A stretch of DNA of 64,000 nucleotides from Drosophila miranda (taxonomy: Eukaryota; Arthropoda; Insecta; Diptera; Drosophilidae): assembly GCF_003369915.1 (NCBI RefSeq), contig NW_022881603.1, positions 5,315,249-5,379,248 on the forward strand, written 5' to 3'. The notes under the pieces were generated by a model, which searched no databases, had not been told where the DNA came from, and worked only from the letters and a program-made list of their open reading frames with translations. The translations under genes and the position numbers were made by a program. Position 1 is the first letter of the stretch. Each line of letters begins with the position of its first letter. Below are positions 11,279 to 22,800 of this stretch, piece after piece.

Positions 11279-11627
11279 GTTGAGGTTTTAAAAGAGTCAC
11301 TCAGCACGACCGAAAAAGACACCCTGTATACGTATAAACGTGGGAACCGAAAGCAAAGGGATTACAGCTAATGCCTTTAGCTGTGCGGCTGTGCGAGCTG
11401 TCCGATTCCGCTTTGTACTCCGCTTGTGTGTATTAGTGAGTTCGCTGCACTGCCTACCGCACTGCACTGACCGAATTGTCGCGACAGAGAAATTAATAGC
11501 CAGCAATGCGTGTATGTAGGTGTATGTAAGTGTGTTTTAGCACCGAATTGTGCTTAACCGCCGAAAATTTGCTAGGGCTAACGAATGTCGATCGCGAATG
11601 ATTATTAATTGACACTGCAACTCAGAG

Positions 11628-11645
11628 ATCACGTCGGGGTCACCA
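11628..11645 (-). promoter_or_regulatory. Primer-binding site of the BEL element, tRNA-Trp type
   Basis: The plus strand ATCACGTCGGGGTCACCA matches the 3' end of eukaryotic tRNA-Trp plus CCA, as I recall that tRNA. It lies 7 bases inside the 5' LTR. Confidence 0.75.
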
Positions 11646-11652
11646 AATTTTA

Positions 11653-12032
11653 TGTGGAGATAATGTTTTTTATCCCCAATCGGCCGACTAATTATTTCGA
11701 ATTAAACAAAACTCGGCGCAGAAATAAAATTATGATATGTTCTTTAATGCGTGACATCCAAATTGCAAGTGTGGCTTGCCTGCCCTTTACATTGCCGCTC
11801 CGATCGCTAAGCGCAGCTTCGCTCGGCCGACGTCGGTAGGCAGACGCAAAGCGGAGATAGCGAAGAGCGAGCTGGCAGAGAGCGTTTAGCAGGGCAAGCA
11901 AGCGCAAAGCTTTAACAAACAAATGAGTGACATAGACATACATATGTAAGTAACAAACAAAATAAGCGGCTGAGGGCCAAGAATTAGGTGCTATTTGGCA
12001 AGCAGCTAATCGGCTGGGTTCTGCTCCGAACA
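11653..12032 (-). repeat. 5' LTR of the BEL element
   Basis: This is the right-hand copy, 5' relative to the element's minus-strand genes. It is followed by the target duplication CATTT and then by the Tmem63 3' splice site 25 bases on. Confidence 0.92.
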
Positions 12033-12320
12033 CATTTATTGCAGTTATATCTATCTTGCCAGGCCAAGCCGGACATGTGCTCGTGCAAAAAGGAGAATGC
12101 GTACGAGTACTATCAGCGCGAGGAGCGGAAATTATCCGGAGACGTGGCCCGTTTGCGTGCCTCCACGATGAACGAGCCCTTGGACATTGCCTTTCTCACT
12201 GTGTCGACGGTGCAGGAGGCGCAGAACATAGTCACGCACTTTACGCCTGGCACCTATCGCCAGTGGGAGATGATGTTCGCCCCCTCGCCGGACGACCTTT
12301 TCTGGGAGAACCTGAATGTG

Positions 12321-12560
12321 AATTCTGAATTTCTGAATTGTATATAATCTATTATATTCTATCTACCCCTATCTGATCTAATTGTAGCCTATAATATTCT
12401 ACCTATTTGTATATATTTGATTCATTTGCTGAACGAACGCCTAACAAATTGCTCTAAAATGAGACGAGAGATGCTTGCAATATTAATTAGCTAGTGAAAC
12501 ACACAGTGCATTATATTATAGATGTTTTCACGTAATTTTTTATTTATGGTAAATAAAAAC
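12321..12560. other. AT-rich DNA, probable Tmem63 3' flank
   Basis: No ORF is seen. It is AT-rich with AATAAA-like motifs (12549-12558). It contains ACAAATTGCTCTAAAATGAG near 12446-12465, a 20-base string that reappears at nearly every Cul4 unit junction. This suggests it lay at the original left border of the amplified segment. Confidence 0.5.
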
Positions 12561-13685
12561 GAGGGGGAACGTTGTGAGTTGCTGCGGACACCGCAACTCT
12601 ACGGTTATACCCGATACTAAGTCAGTATGGCTCTCCTCCGGCAGACGCCGCTAATATTAAACGACTCGACAAAGAGTGCGTGCGAGAGAGATAGAAAATC
12701 AGTCTGAGCGTGACGTCGGGCGCTGCGTAGCCACTGCAAATTGATTTGTTCCTATTGGCTATAAAAATGATCTGATCTGATCCAGATTCAGCAATCTGAT
12801 AGATATGGTCATTATCTATGATTCTGCGCTTTTAGTTTTCTCGAATGTGCAATATTGTGGATGCAACAGATTTTCGTCCTTTGTGTGGGTGGAAGGGGGT
12901 GGGGCGAAATTTTGAGATACACATTTTGTAGTAAGATCTAACAGGAGTGCGGATACCAAATTTGGTTACTCTAGCCTTAATAGTCTCTGAGATTTTTGAA
13001 TATCCCCAGATTTTCGTCCTTTGCGGGGGCGGAAGGGGGTGTGGCGAAATTTTGAAACAAACTCGTCTCGGTCCGATATATTAGGAGTGTGGATACCAAA
13101 TTTGGTTGCTCTAGCTTTTATAGTCTCTGAGATCTAGGCGCTAATGTTTTACTCTAAGCAAAGCCGGCTATGCTACGTGTGTGTTAGAGAGAGACAGGGC
13201 GAGAAAAAATGAAATTGTTTTCTTGATTCTGGCTATAATAATTATACGATCTGGTTCAGATTTTGCACTCTAGAAGATATAGTCATCTTCTACGATTCTG
13301 CGTAGTTTTTAGTTTTCTCGTATCGTCGAAATTGTGGATGCCACAGATTTTCGTCCTTTGTGGGGGCGGAAGTAGGCGGGGCAAAGTTTTAAAATATTCT
13401 TGTAGCAGTGACATATCACAGAAGTCTGGATTCAAAACATCGTTGCTCTCGCTCTTATAGTCTTTGAGCACTAGGCGCTGAAGGGGACGGACAGACGGAC
13501 AGACGGACGGACGGACAGACGGACAGACGGACAGACAGACATGGCTCAATCGACTCGGCTATTGATGCTGATCAAGAATATATATACTTTATGGGGTCGG
13601 AAACGATTCCTTTTGGACGTTACACACATCCACTTTTACCACAAATCTAATATACCCCAATACTCATTTTGAGTATCGGGTATAA
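12561..13685 (+). mobile_element. DINE-1/mini-me (ISY-like) Helentron, copy 1
   Basis: The element is non-coding, about 1.1 kb. It has a 5' hairpin (GAGTTGC...GCAACTC), a 14-bp subterminal inverted repeat (TTATACCCGATACT at 12605-12618 against AGTATCGGGTATAA at 13672-13685), a GGAC/AGAC tetranucleotide microsatellite near 13489-13540, and the conserved core ATCGACTCGGCTATTGAT...ATATATATACTTTAT. These are the hallmarks of mini-me/DINE-1 elements. Inside are three imperfect copies of a block starting CAGATTTTCGTCCTTTG (about 12868, 13010 and 13343). It is nearly identical to the copy at 21177-22307. Confidence 0.85.
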
Positions 13686-13701
13686 CAAAAGACGGTCGAA
13701 T

Positions 13702-16700
13702 CCAACAAATGTATGTATGGTTCTTTCACAGTCGGGTCGGGATACGGTGACGTGACCTGCATACTCTGCCAAAGGTCTTGATTTGTAAATAAAACGCTTA
13801 GTTTATTGAATGGATAAGGTAACTTACAAAAAGAATCTGTAGCAACGGCACTGCACTACATAGAGGCAACATATCATTATTATAGTTATGCGGCTGGCTG
13901 GCGCTCTAATCAACGCCGGACAGGCAAAGAAACACACCACACGAAATATTCAATGGACTTTTAGTATGTATGCATATGGTAAATATAAATATGGATGTTA
14001 CAATCAAATCAGTGTTCTCTGTTCGCCGTTCCCAGAAAAGTTATGACACGTAGTTGTACTGGTTTGTACATCAGTTTGCTGTTTATTTGGGTAGCTTAAA
14101 TAGTGAAACCTACCGTCTCTTTCATCTGTATCTGATTGATTTTGATTTTAAACAATTTTTTTGAACTCATTATTAAAATCAAACTGGTCGCCATCCTCGA
14201 TCTCTCGACCTTTTGGTGTTTTCGTTATGACTCGGGCGCCTCCACAGGCCAGCGACTGGAGTGTTCGGCGCAACTCTCCATCCTCGATCATGGTTGCGGC
14301 CAATATCTCCTCGTAGCTAAGCACCGGCTTATCGTTGAACGAGAGCAGCACCAGAGCCTGAAACAGCGAAACCAAAAGCTCTTTTGGACCCTGCGTAATA
14401 CGGTATTAAGATCAGTTGAGGACCAAGATTCGAATGCGTTCGTTTTTCACTTACCGCCTCAAACTGCGCACGCAGCATGCAGTTGCCCAGCGTGGGCTGC
14501 CATTGTAGCTTTCGTCCGCTATGCTTTTCCAAATAAAACTTGTTGAATATCTGCTGTGGATTGATGAGCTGTGGCGGCATTGTGACCTCCGTGGGCGCAT
14601 ATGTTGGCCAGTAGCCCATTGTCAGTATACTGACGCACAGATCCAGGTTATGGACATCGCGATTGTTGCTGAGAGCGTGACCGCGGAACGCTGTATTGAT
14701 GTCGCGGCTCAGTTCCATGTCCTTGAACATGCCCTCCAGCTTCGACGTGAAGCCTCCGCCACATTCTTGTTTCAGTTTTGACAGCATACTCTTTTCCGAG
14801 TCCACGGAAGCCGACTTGCCCACAAGCAATCGCTTTGCCAGATCCTGGAGAAGGCACAGACGGACACATAATGGATGATTATAGAGTGCAAAAGCGAATG
14901 CAAGTGTGCAATAATAACCTTCTTGTAAAAAGCCTCAAAGACATCCTTGCCGTGTATAAAGCGAAACAGGACCATGATATTGTCCAATGTCTTCTCAAGC
15001 TCTTCATCGGTGGTGCCCTTGTTGCCAGACCGTAGCTTCATGTCCACGTATTTTGCTAAGGAGTACAAGAATATGGAGTTACAGGACAAACCAAAGAAAG
15101 AAAAAAAATTAAATGGTGACCTACCAATAAGTTCTGCTGGTTTATTGGCTCGCTGATTGATGAAGAACTCAAAGGCCTCGCGCAACGAATTCGTGAACTT
15201 TTCATTGCGTGCAAAGCAATTGCGGACAATGTCATCCATTTTAACTTTAAATTCAAGCAGATCCTGCACCATGCTCTTATCCTTTTCCGGGTCAATGACA
15301 ATGGTGCGTCCCTTTTTCTGAAGTACATGCATAGCACGTAAAGATAAATTAAGCAATGTGTAAGCAAGGACGAAGGAACCCTTAGCTAACCTAAATGTAT
15401 CCGTTAAAGTTTCCGCACAGCTCTGATGTGCCGTTTTTGACACGGCTAAGCAGACCGTATAGCATTGTTAGTTCGACCCATCTGTTGTCCTCCAGCAACG
15501 AGTCCAGACCCTTCTGCAGTATGGCCGTTAGGTTTTCGGCCAGCAGCTCCTTCTCTACATTGTATATAAGCGGATGCCTAAGGGGAGGGAATCCAAACAT
15601 TAGCCTTATGCCATCGAAGTAATACATGCACATACTTTGTGCTCGAGTCTAGATAGTGCAGCAAGCGCTCGTGTTCCTCGGCCAGACGCATGCTAACGTG
15701 CTGCAGGTAGCCGGGCACCTCCAGGTCCTGCATCATACGTTGACTCTCAGCCTTGTACAGTTGATTGGTGGCATCGAGGAACTTCTCCTCGAACGAACTG
15801 GAGTAGATCTGAAGATCGCACAGCATCCGTACCAAACTCTTGAGCAGACCGCGGTCCACAGACGCGCCCTGTCGTTCTTTTTCAATCAGCGTCAAGAGAC
15901 CTTCGTATGCGAAAGAGGTCCAGCCCCATGTCCCATATTGAGTGGATAAATGAGTTTTGTAAAACATAGGTGCGATCCATGTACAAGAAGATGCTGCGTA
16001 TCATGATCATCTGCTGGCAGAACGAGAGCCACCAGTTGTTAATTTTCTCCAGCAGCACCTGTAAGTTGATCCAATGTCTAAACGTATGTTTATTTTGACG
16101 TTGCAGCCCACTTACCAGCTTGTCCATGCTGCCCCCAGTGAGCTCCTTCAGCTTGATATTGCGCTTCACATGCTGTTCTGTCAGCTCCTTGAGCTTCGTA
16201 TACAGCTGGGCGTCCATTTTATGACTGCACATATTCACAACGGCCTGGTAGAGCTCCTCCAGTGAATATTTAATGGGCTTCGACAGTTGTATGGCGATAA
16301 CGGCCTCCTCGAGCTTCACATACGTGTCCTCGGAATAGTTATCGGGCAGTGTGGGTTTATCTATGGATACAATAAGTACATAAGTTTGTTGGATAGTCAT
16401 AACTAGAAATACCACCCACCTTTGAAGTTCTTAATCACAATCTTTTTGACATCGCCAGGCTTGCTGTTGTGGATGGCCCCCGTGCGATTAAGTAAGTTTG
16501 AGGTAGTTGATGCCGATCGAATCTCGCCATGGTTCGAACCAAGCTTGGAGAAATTTGGCAGGCGTTCGCCGTTTGTGGACGATGAGTTCATGTTTTGGGC
16601 AGCAAAGGCACTGCGGCCCATCAATAAGGCGGCGGCACTCTCAGCCTTTTTCAGGCATGCAGCAATATTCTCGGTGTTCTCGTGCAGCTCTGTGGTATCC

Positions 16701-16956
16701 ATAGGCTTATACTTTTTAGCAGCACTCATATTTCGGACTCACTGATGCCCACTGCCCACTGCAGGGGTGAACTCGTCTGCCTTTAACCCTTACCGTTCCA
16801 GTTAGCTGCCTCTTTGTACCGGTCGGTCGTCTCCCTGTTGTCCTGCACGGGTTATGTAGTTATTGCTTTGCATGCATTTATTGGCCTTCAAACTTGGAAT
16901 CTCCTTACCTTTGCAAGTACTTTTTCGGCACCCAAAACAAATTGCTCTAAAATGAG
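13702..16956 (-). pseudogene. Cul4: Cul4 unit 1
   Basis: Exon 2 (start codon at 16729), exon 3, exon 4, exons 5-9 and the 3' UTR are present. Lesions are as follows: a 38-bp deletion in exon 4 shifts frame after DLFRI and ends in RSLDAD*; the last codon of exon 5 is changed so that NGYI is followed by TAG; a 2-bp loss near the end of exon 9 gives NNEFKKIV*; exon 10 and most of exon 11 are deleted (exon 11 stub TACTGG joined to intron 9 at about 14066). A 9-base loss in the 5' UTR region near 16873 is unique to this unit. Without exon 10 the neddylation-site helix is absent. It is the leftmost unit, bounded by DINE copy 1. Confidence 0.93.
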
Positions 16957-19830
16957 CCAACAAATGTATGTATGGTTCTTTCACAGTCGGGTCGGGATAC
17001 GGTGACGTGACCTGCATACTCTGCCAAAGGTCTTGATTTGTAAATAAAACGCTTAGTTTATTGAATGGATAAGGTAACTTACAAAAAGAATCTGTAGCAA
17101 CGGCACTGCACTACATAGAGGCTACATATCATTATTATAGTTATGCGGCTGGCTGGCGCTCTAATCAACGCCGGACAGGCAAAGAAACACACCACACGAA
17201 ATATTCAATGGACTTTTAGTATGTATGCATATGGTAAATAGAAATATGGATGTTACAATCAAATCAGTGTTCTCTGTTCGCCGTTCCCAGAAAAGTTATG
17301 CCACGTAGTTGTACTGGTTCTGATTATCCTTGTCGCGCTCCATGTAGTCTCGATCGATGAGCGACTCAATGCGTTACTTTAAATCAGCGGGCTGTAAGGG
17401 AAGAAAAGGGGCATTCAATTTGAATACAAATTAAGTCGAAAGTCGAGACTGGTAAACGCACCTTGACGGGGAAGGTTAGCTGATTGAACAGCTCGGTGAT
17501 GAGTAGATTGTGGCTTAACGTTTTACGCATCTTCATGATGCGCACAATGGCCGCATCTATCTGGTATTGACGGTCCTGGAATACACGCTCCTCGGTCGCC
17601 TTGTTTTCTTCATTCTAATCGGATGGTGTGGTGTGGGGAGGGGGTGGGGAGGGGGGGGGGAATACATCAGTTTGCTGTTTATTTGGGTAGCTTAAATAGT
17701 GAAACCTACCGTCTCTTTCATCTGTATCTGATTGATTTTGATTCTAAACAATTTGTTTGAACTCGTTATTAAAATCAAACTGGTCGCCATCCTCGATCAA
17801 TCGACCTTTTGGTGTTTTCGTTATGACTCGGGCGCCTCCACAGGCCAGCGACTGGAGTGTTCGGCGCAACTCTCCATCCTCGATCATGGTTGCGGCTAAT
17901 ATCTCCTCGTAGCTAAGCACCGGCTTATCGTTGAACAAGAGCAGCACCAGAGCCTGAAACAGCGAAACCAAAAGCTCTTTTGGACCCTGCGTAATACGGT
18001 ATTAAGATCAGTTGAGGACAAAGATTCGAATGCGTTCGTTTTTCACTTACCGCCTCAAACTGCGCACGCAGCATGCAGTTGCCCAGCGTCGGCTGCCATT
18101 GTAGCTTTCGTCCGCTATGCTTTTCCAAATAAAACTTGTTGAATATCTGCTGTGGATTGATGAGCTGTGGCGGCATTGTGACCTCCGTGGGCGCATATGT
18201 TGGCCAGTAGCCCATTGTCAGTAATCTGACGCACAGATCCAGGTTATGGACATCGCGATTGTTGCTGAGAGCGTGACCGCGGAACGCTGTATCCTTTAAA
18301 GTTTCCGCACAGCTCTGATGTGCCGTTTTTGACACGGCTAAGCAGACCGTATAGCATTGTTAGTTCGACCCATCTGTTGTCCTCCAGCAACGAGTCCAGA
18401 CCCTTCTGCAGTATGGCCGTTAGGTGTTCGGCCAGCAGCTCCTTCTCTACATTGTATATAAGCGTAAGGGGACATTAGCCTTATGCCATCGAAGTAATAC
18501 ATGCACATACTTTGTGCTCGAGTGCAGCAAGCGCTCGTGTTCCTCGGCCAGACGCATGCTAACGTGCTTCAGGTAGCCGGGCACCTCCAGGTCCTGCATC
18601 ATACGTTGACTCTCAGCCTTGTACAGTTGATTGGTGGCATCGAGGAACTTCTCCTCGAACGAACTGGAGTAGATCTGAAGATCGCACAGCATCCGTACCA
18701 AACTCTTGAGCAGACCGCGGTCCACAGACGCGCCCTGTCGTTCTTTTTCAATCAGCGTCAAGAGACCTTCGTATGCGAAAGAGGTCCAGCCCCATGTCCC
18801 ATATTGTGTGGATAAATGAGTTTTGTAAAACATAGGTGCGATCCATGTACAAGAAGATGCTGCGTATCATGATCATCTGCTGGCAGAACGAGAGCCACCA
18901 GTTGTTGATTTTCTTCAGCAGCACCTGTAAGTTGGTCCAATGTCTAAACGTATGTTTATTTTGACGTTGCAGCCGACTTACCAGCTTGTCCATGCTGCCC
19001 CCAGTGAGCTCCTTCAGCTTGATATTGCGCTTCACATGCTGTTCGGTCAGCTCCTTGAGCTTCGTATACAGCTGGGCGTCCATTTTATGACTGCACATAT
19101 TCACAACGGCCTGGTAGAGCTCCTCCAGTGAATATTTAATGGGCTTCGACAGTTGTATGGCGATAACGGCCTCCTCGAGCTTCACATACGTGTCCTCGGA
19201 ATAGTTATCGGGCAGTGTGGGTTTATCTATGGATACAATAAGTACATAAGTTTGTTGGATAGTCATAACTAGAAATACCACCCACCTTTGAAGTTCCTAA
19301 TCACTATCTTTTTGACATCGCCAGGCTTGCTGTTGTGGATAGCCCCCGTGCGATTAGTAAGTTTGAGGTAGTTGATGCCGATCGAATCTCGCCATGGTTC
19401 GAACCAAGCTTGGAGAAATTTGGCAGGCGTTCGCCGTTTGTGGACGATGAGTTCATTTTTTGGGCAGTAAAGGCACTGCGGCCCATCAATAAGGCGGCGG
19501 CACTCTCAGCCTTTTTCAGGCATGCAGCAATATTCTCGGTGTTCTCGTGCAGCTCTGTGGTATCCATAGGCTTATACTTTTTAGCAGCACTCATATTTCG
19601 GACTCACTGATGCCCACTGCCCACTGCAGGGGTGAACTCGTCTGCCTTTAACCCTTACCGTTCCAGTTAGCTGCCTCTTTGTACCGGTCGGTCGTCTCCC
19701 TGTTGTCCTGCACGGGTTATGTAGTTATTGCTTTGCATGCATAAAGTGCATTTATTGGCCTTCAAACTTGGAATCTACTTACCTTTGCAAGTACTTTTTC
19801 GGCACCCAAAACAAATTGCTCTAAAATGAG
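16957..19830 (-). pseudogene. Cul4: Cul4 unit 2
   Basis: Exon 11 is full length but carries a nonsense codon (AAAGTAACGC, 17370s; the others read AAAGAAACGC). Exon 10 is present. Exon 9 has the 2-bp frameshift. Exon 8 is fused directly to exon 5 at about 18291, removing part of exon 8, exons 7 and 6 and the end of exon 5. The exon 5/4 boundary is also deleted (about 18465-18525). Exon 4 has the 38-bp deletion. Exon 2 starts at 19594 and has a 1-bp loss that changes its C-terminal part (IARGLSTTASLAMSKR*). Overall structure matches unit 10. Confidence 0.93.
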
Positions 19831-22800
19831 CCAACAAATGTATGTATGGTTCTTTCACAGTCGGGTCGGGATACGGTGACGTGACCTGCATACTCTGCCA
19901 AAGGTCTTGATTTGTAAATAAAACGCTTAGTTTATTAAATGGATAAGGTAACTTACAAAAAGAATCTGTAGCAACGGCACTGCACTACATAGAGGCTACA
20001 TATCATTATTATAGTTATGCGGCTGGCTGGCGCTCTAATCAACGCCGGACAGGCAAAAAAACACACCACACGAAATATTTAATGGACTTTTAGTATGTAT
20101 GCATATGGTAAATATAAATATGGATGTTACAATCAAATCAGTGTTCTCTGTTCGCCGTCCCCAGAAAAGTTATGACACGTAGTTGTACTGGTTTGTACAT
20201 TAGTTTGCTGTTTATTTGGGTAGCTTAAATAGTGAAACCTACCGTCTCTTTCATCTGTATCTGATTGATTTTGATTCTAAACAATTTGTTTGTGAACTCG
20301 TTATTAAAATCAAACTGGTCGCCATCCTCCGTTGTACTTTCGTCCGCTATGCTTTTCCAAATAAAACTTGTTGAATATCTGCTGTGGATTGATGAGCTGT
20401 GGCGGCATTGTGACCTCCGTGGGCGCATATGTTGGCCAGTAGCCCATTGTCAGTATACTGACGCACAGATCCAGGTTATGGACATCGCGATTGTTGCTGA
20501 GAGCGTGACCGCGGAACGCTGTATTGATGTCGCGGCTCAGTTCCATGTCCTTGAACATGCCCTCCAGCTTCGACGTGAAGCCTCCGCCACATTCTTGTTT
20601 CAGTTTTGACAGCATACTCTTTTCCGAGTCCACGGAAGCCGACTTGCCCACAAGCAATCGCTTTGCCAGATCCTGGAGAAGGCACAGACGGACACATAAT
20701 GGATGATTATAGAGTGCAAAAGCGAAAGCAAGTGTGCAATAATAACCTTCTTGTAAAAAGCCTCAAAGACATCCTTGCCGTGTATAAAGCGAAACAGGAC
20801 CATGATATTGTCCAATGTCTTCTCAAGCTCTTCATCGGTGGTGCCCTTGTTGCCAGACCGTAGCTTCATGTCCACGTATTTTGCTAAGGAGTACAAGAAT
20901 ATGGAGTTACAGGACAAACCAAAGAAAGAAAAACAATTAAATGGTGACCTACCAATAAGTTCTGCTGGTTTATTGGCTCGCTGATTGATAAAGAACTCAA
21001 AGGCCTCGCGCAACGAATGCGTGAACTTTGTATTGCGTACAAGGCAATTGCGGACGATGTAATCCATTTTATCTTTAAATTCAAGCAGATCCTGCACCAT
21101 GCTCTTATCCTTTTCCGGGTCAATGACAATGGTGCGTCCCTTTTTCTGAAATACATGCATAGTACGTAAAGATAAAAGAGGAGGAACGTTGTGAGTTGCT
21201 GCGGACACCGCAACTCTACGGTTATACCCGATACTAAGTCAGTATGGCTCTCCTCCGGCAGACGCCGCTAATATTAAACGACACGACAAAGAGTGCGTGC
21301 GAGAGAGACAGAAAATCAGTCTGAGCGTGACGTCGGGCGCTGCGTAGCCACTGCAAATTGATTTGTTCCTATTGGCTATAAAAATGATCTGATCTGATCC
21401 AGACTTTGCAATCTGATAGATATGGTCATTATCTATGATTCTGCGTTTTTAGTTTTCTCGAATGTGCAATATTGTGGATGCAACAGATTTTCGTCCTTTG
21501 TGTGGGCGGAAGGGGGTGGCGCGAAATTTTGAGATACACGTTTTATAGTTAGATCTAACAGGAGTGCGGATACCAAATTTGGTTACTCTAGCCTTAATAG
21601 TCTCTGAGATTTTTGAATATCCCCAGATTTTCGTCCTTTGCGGGGGCGGAAGGGGGTGTGGCGAAATTTTGAAACAAACTCGTCTCGGTCCGATATATTA
21701 GGAGTGTGGATACCAAATTTGGTTGCTCTAGCTTTTATAGTCTCTGAGATCTAGGCGCTAATGTTTTACTCTAAGCAAAGCCGGCTATGCTACGTGTGTG
21801 TTAGAGAGAGACAGGGCGAGAAAAAATGAAATTGTTTTCTTGATTCTGGCTATAATAATTATACGATCTGGTTCAGATTTTGCACTCTAGAAGATATAGT
21901 CATCTTCTACGATTCTGCGTTTTTAGTTTTCTCGTATCTTTAAAATTGTGGATGCCACAGATTTTCGCTCTTTGTGTGGGCGGAAGGGGGTGGGGCAAAG
22001 TTTTGAAATATTCTTGTAGCAGTGACATATCACAGAAGTCTGGATCCAAAACATCGTTGCTCTCGCTCTTATAGTCTTTGAGCACTAGGCGCTGAAGGGG
22101 ACGGACAGACGGACAGACGGACGGACGGAGAGACGGACAGACGGACAGACGGACAGACAGACATGGCTCAATCGACTCGGCTATTGATTCTGATCAAGAA
22201 TATATATACTTTATGGGGTCGGAAACGATTCCTTTTGGACGTTACACACATCCACTTTTACCACAAATCTAATATACCCCAATACTCATTTTGAGTATCG
22301 GGTATAATTAAGCAATGTGTAAGCAAGGACGAAGGAACCCTTAGCTAACCTTAATGTATCCGTTAAAGTTTCCGCACAGCTCTGATGTGCCGTTTTTGAC
22401 ACGGCTAAGCAGACCGTATAGCATTGTTAGTTCGACCCATCTGTTGTCCTCCAGCAACGAGTCCAGACCCTTCTGCAGTATGGCCGTTAGGTGTTCGGCC
22501 AGCAGCTCCTTCTCTACATTGTATATAAGCGGATGCCTAAGGGGAGGGAATCCAAACATTAGCTTTATGCCACCGAAGTAATACATGCACATACTTTGTG
22601 CTCGAGTCTAGATAGTGCAGCAAGCGCTCGTGTTCCTCGGCCAGACGCATGCTAACGTGCTGCAGGTAGCCGGGCACCTCCAGGTCCTGCATCATATGTT
22701 GACTCTCAGCCTTGTACAGTTGATTGGTGGCATCGAGGAACTTCTCCTCGAACGAACTGGAGTAGATCTGAAGATCGCACAGCATCCGTACCAAATTCTT

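Larger units (their letters stand above)
8574..12032 (-). mobile_element. BEL/Pao LTR retrotransposon, internally deleted, in a Tmem63 intron
   Basis: Two direct repeats of 372 and 380 bp (8574-8945 and 11653-12032) begin and end TG...CA. They are flanked by the 5-bp target duplication CATTT (8569-8573 and 12033-12037), as expected for BEL/Pao. The LTRs differ by an 8-bp indel (extra CATATGTA-type segment in the right copy) and about two substitutions, so the insertion is recent. The internal part holds gag and a protease-domain pol remnant only. Reverse transcriptase, RNase H and the core of integrase are missing, so the copy is non-autonomous and would need enzymes from a full element. Confidence 0.93.
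7637..12320 (+). pseudogene. Tmem63: Tmem63 (CSC1/OSCA-type cation channel), decayed
   Basis: TMEM63 proteins are mechanosensitive or osmosensitive membrane channels of the OSCA/CSC1 family. The first coding exon (7637-8542, 302 codons, in frame) has transmembrane segments near residues 28-46, about 150-175 and about 200-218, matching the N-terminal family region. Codon 241 (8357-8359) is TAG inside a conserved stretch ([19 protein letters not shown]), consistent with a single change from TCG. The exon ends at GTG|GTAAAAGG and resumes at 12063 after TTGCCAG with [20 protein letters not shown], the cytoplasmic domain. The intron (8543-12062) is swollen by a BEL element and would otherwise be about 56 bp. 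After ENLNVNSE (about 12318) similarity stops and the remaining transmembrane region is absent. The nonsense codon and truncation together indicate a pseudogene. Confidence 0.92.

Noticed and set aside
11628-11645. tRNA-Trp 3' end as a possible tRNA gene
   Set aside because: Only the last 18 bases including CCA are present, next to an LTR; it is a primer-binding site. The same applies to the tRNA-Ser match at 5262-5279.
13489-13540. GGAC/AGAC microsatellite as an independent repeat locus
   Set aside because: It is the internal tetranucleotide tract typical of mini-me/DINE-1 elements and occurs at the same place in both copies.
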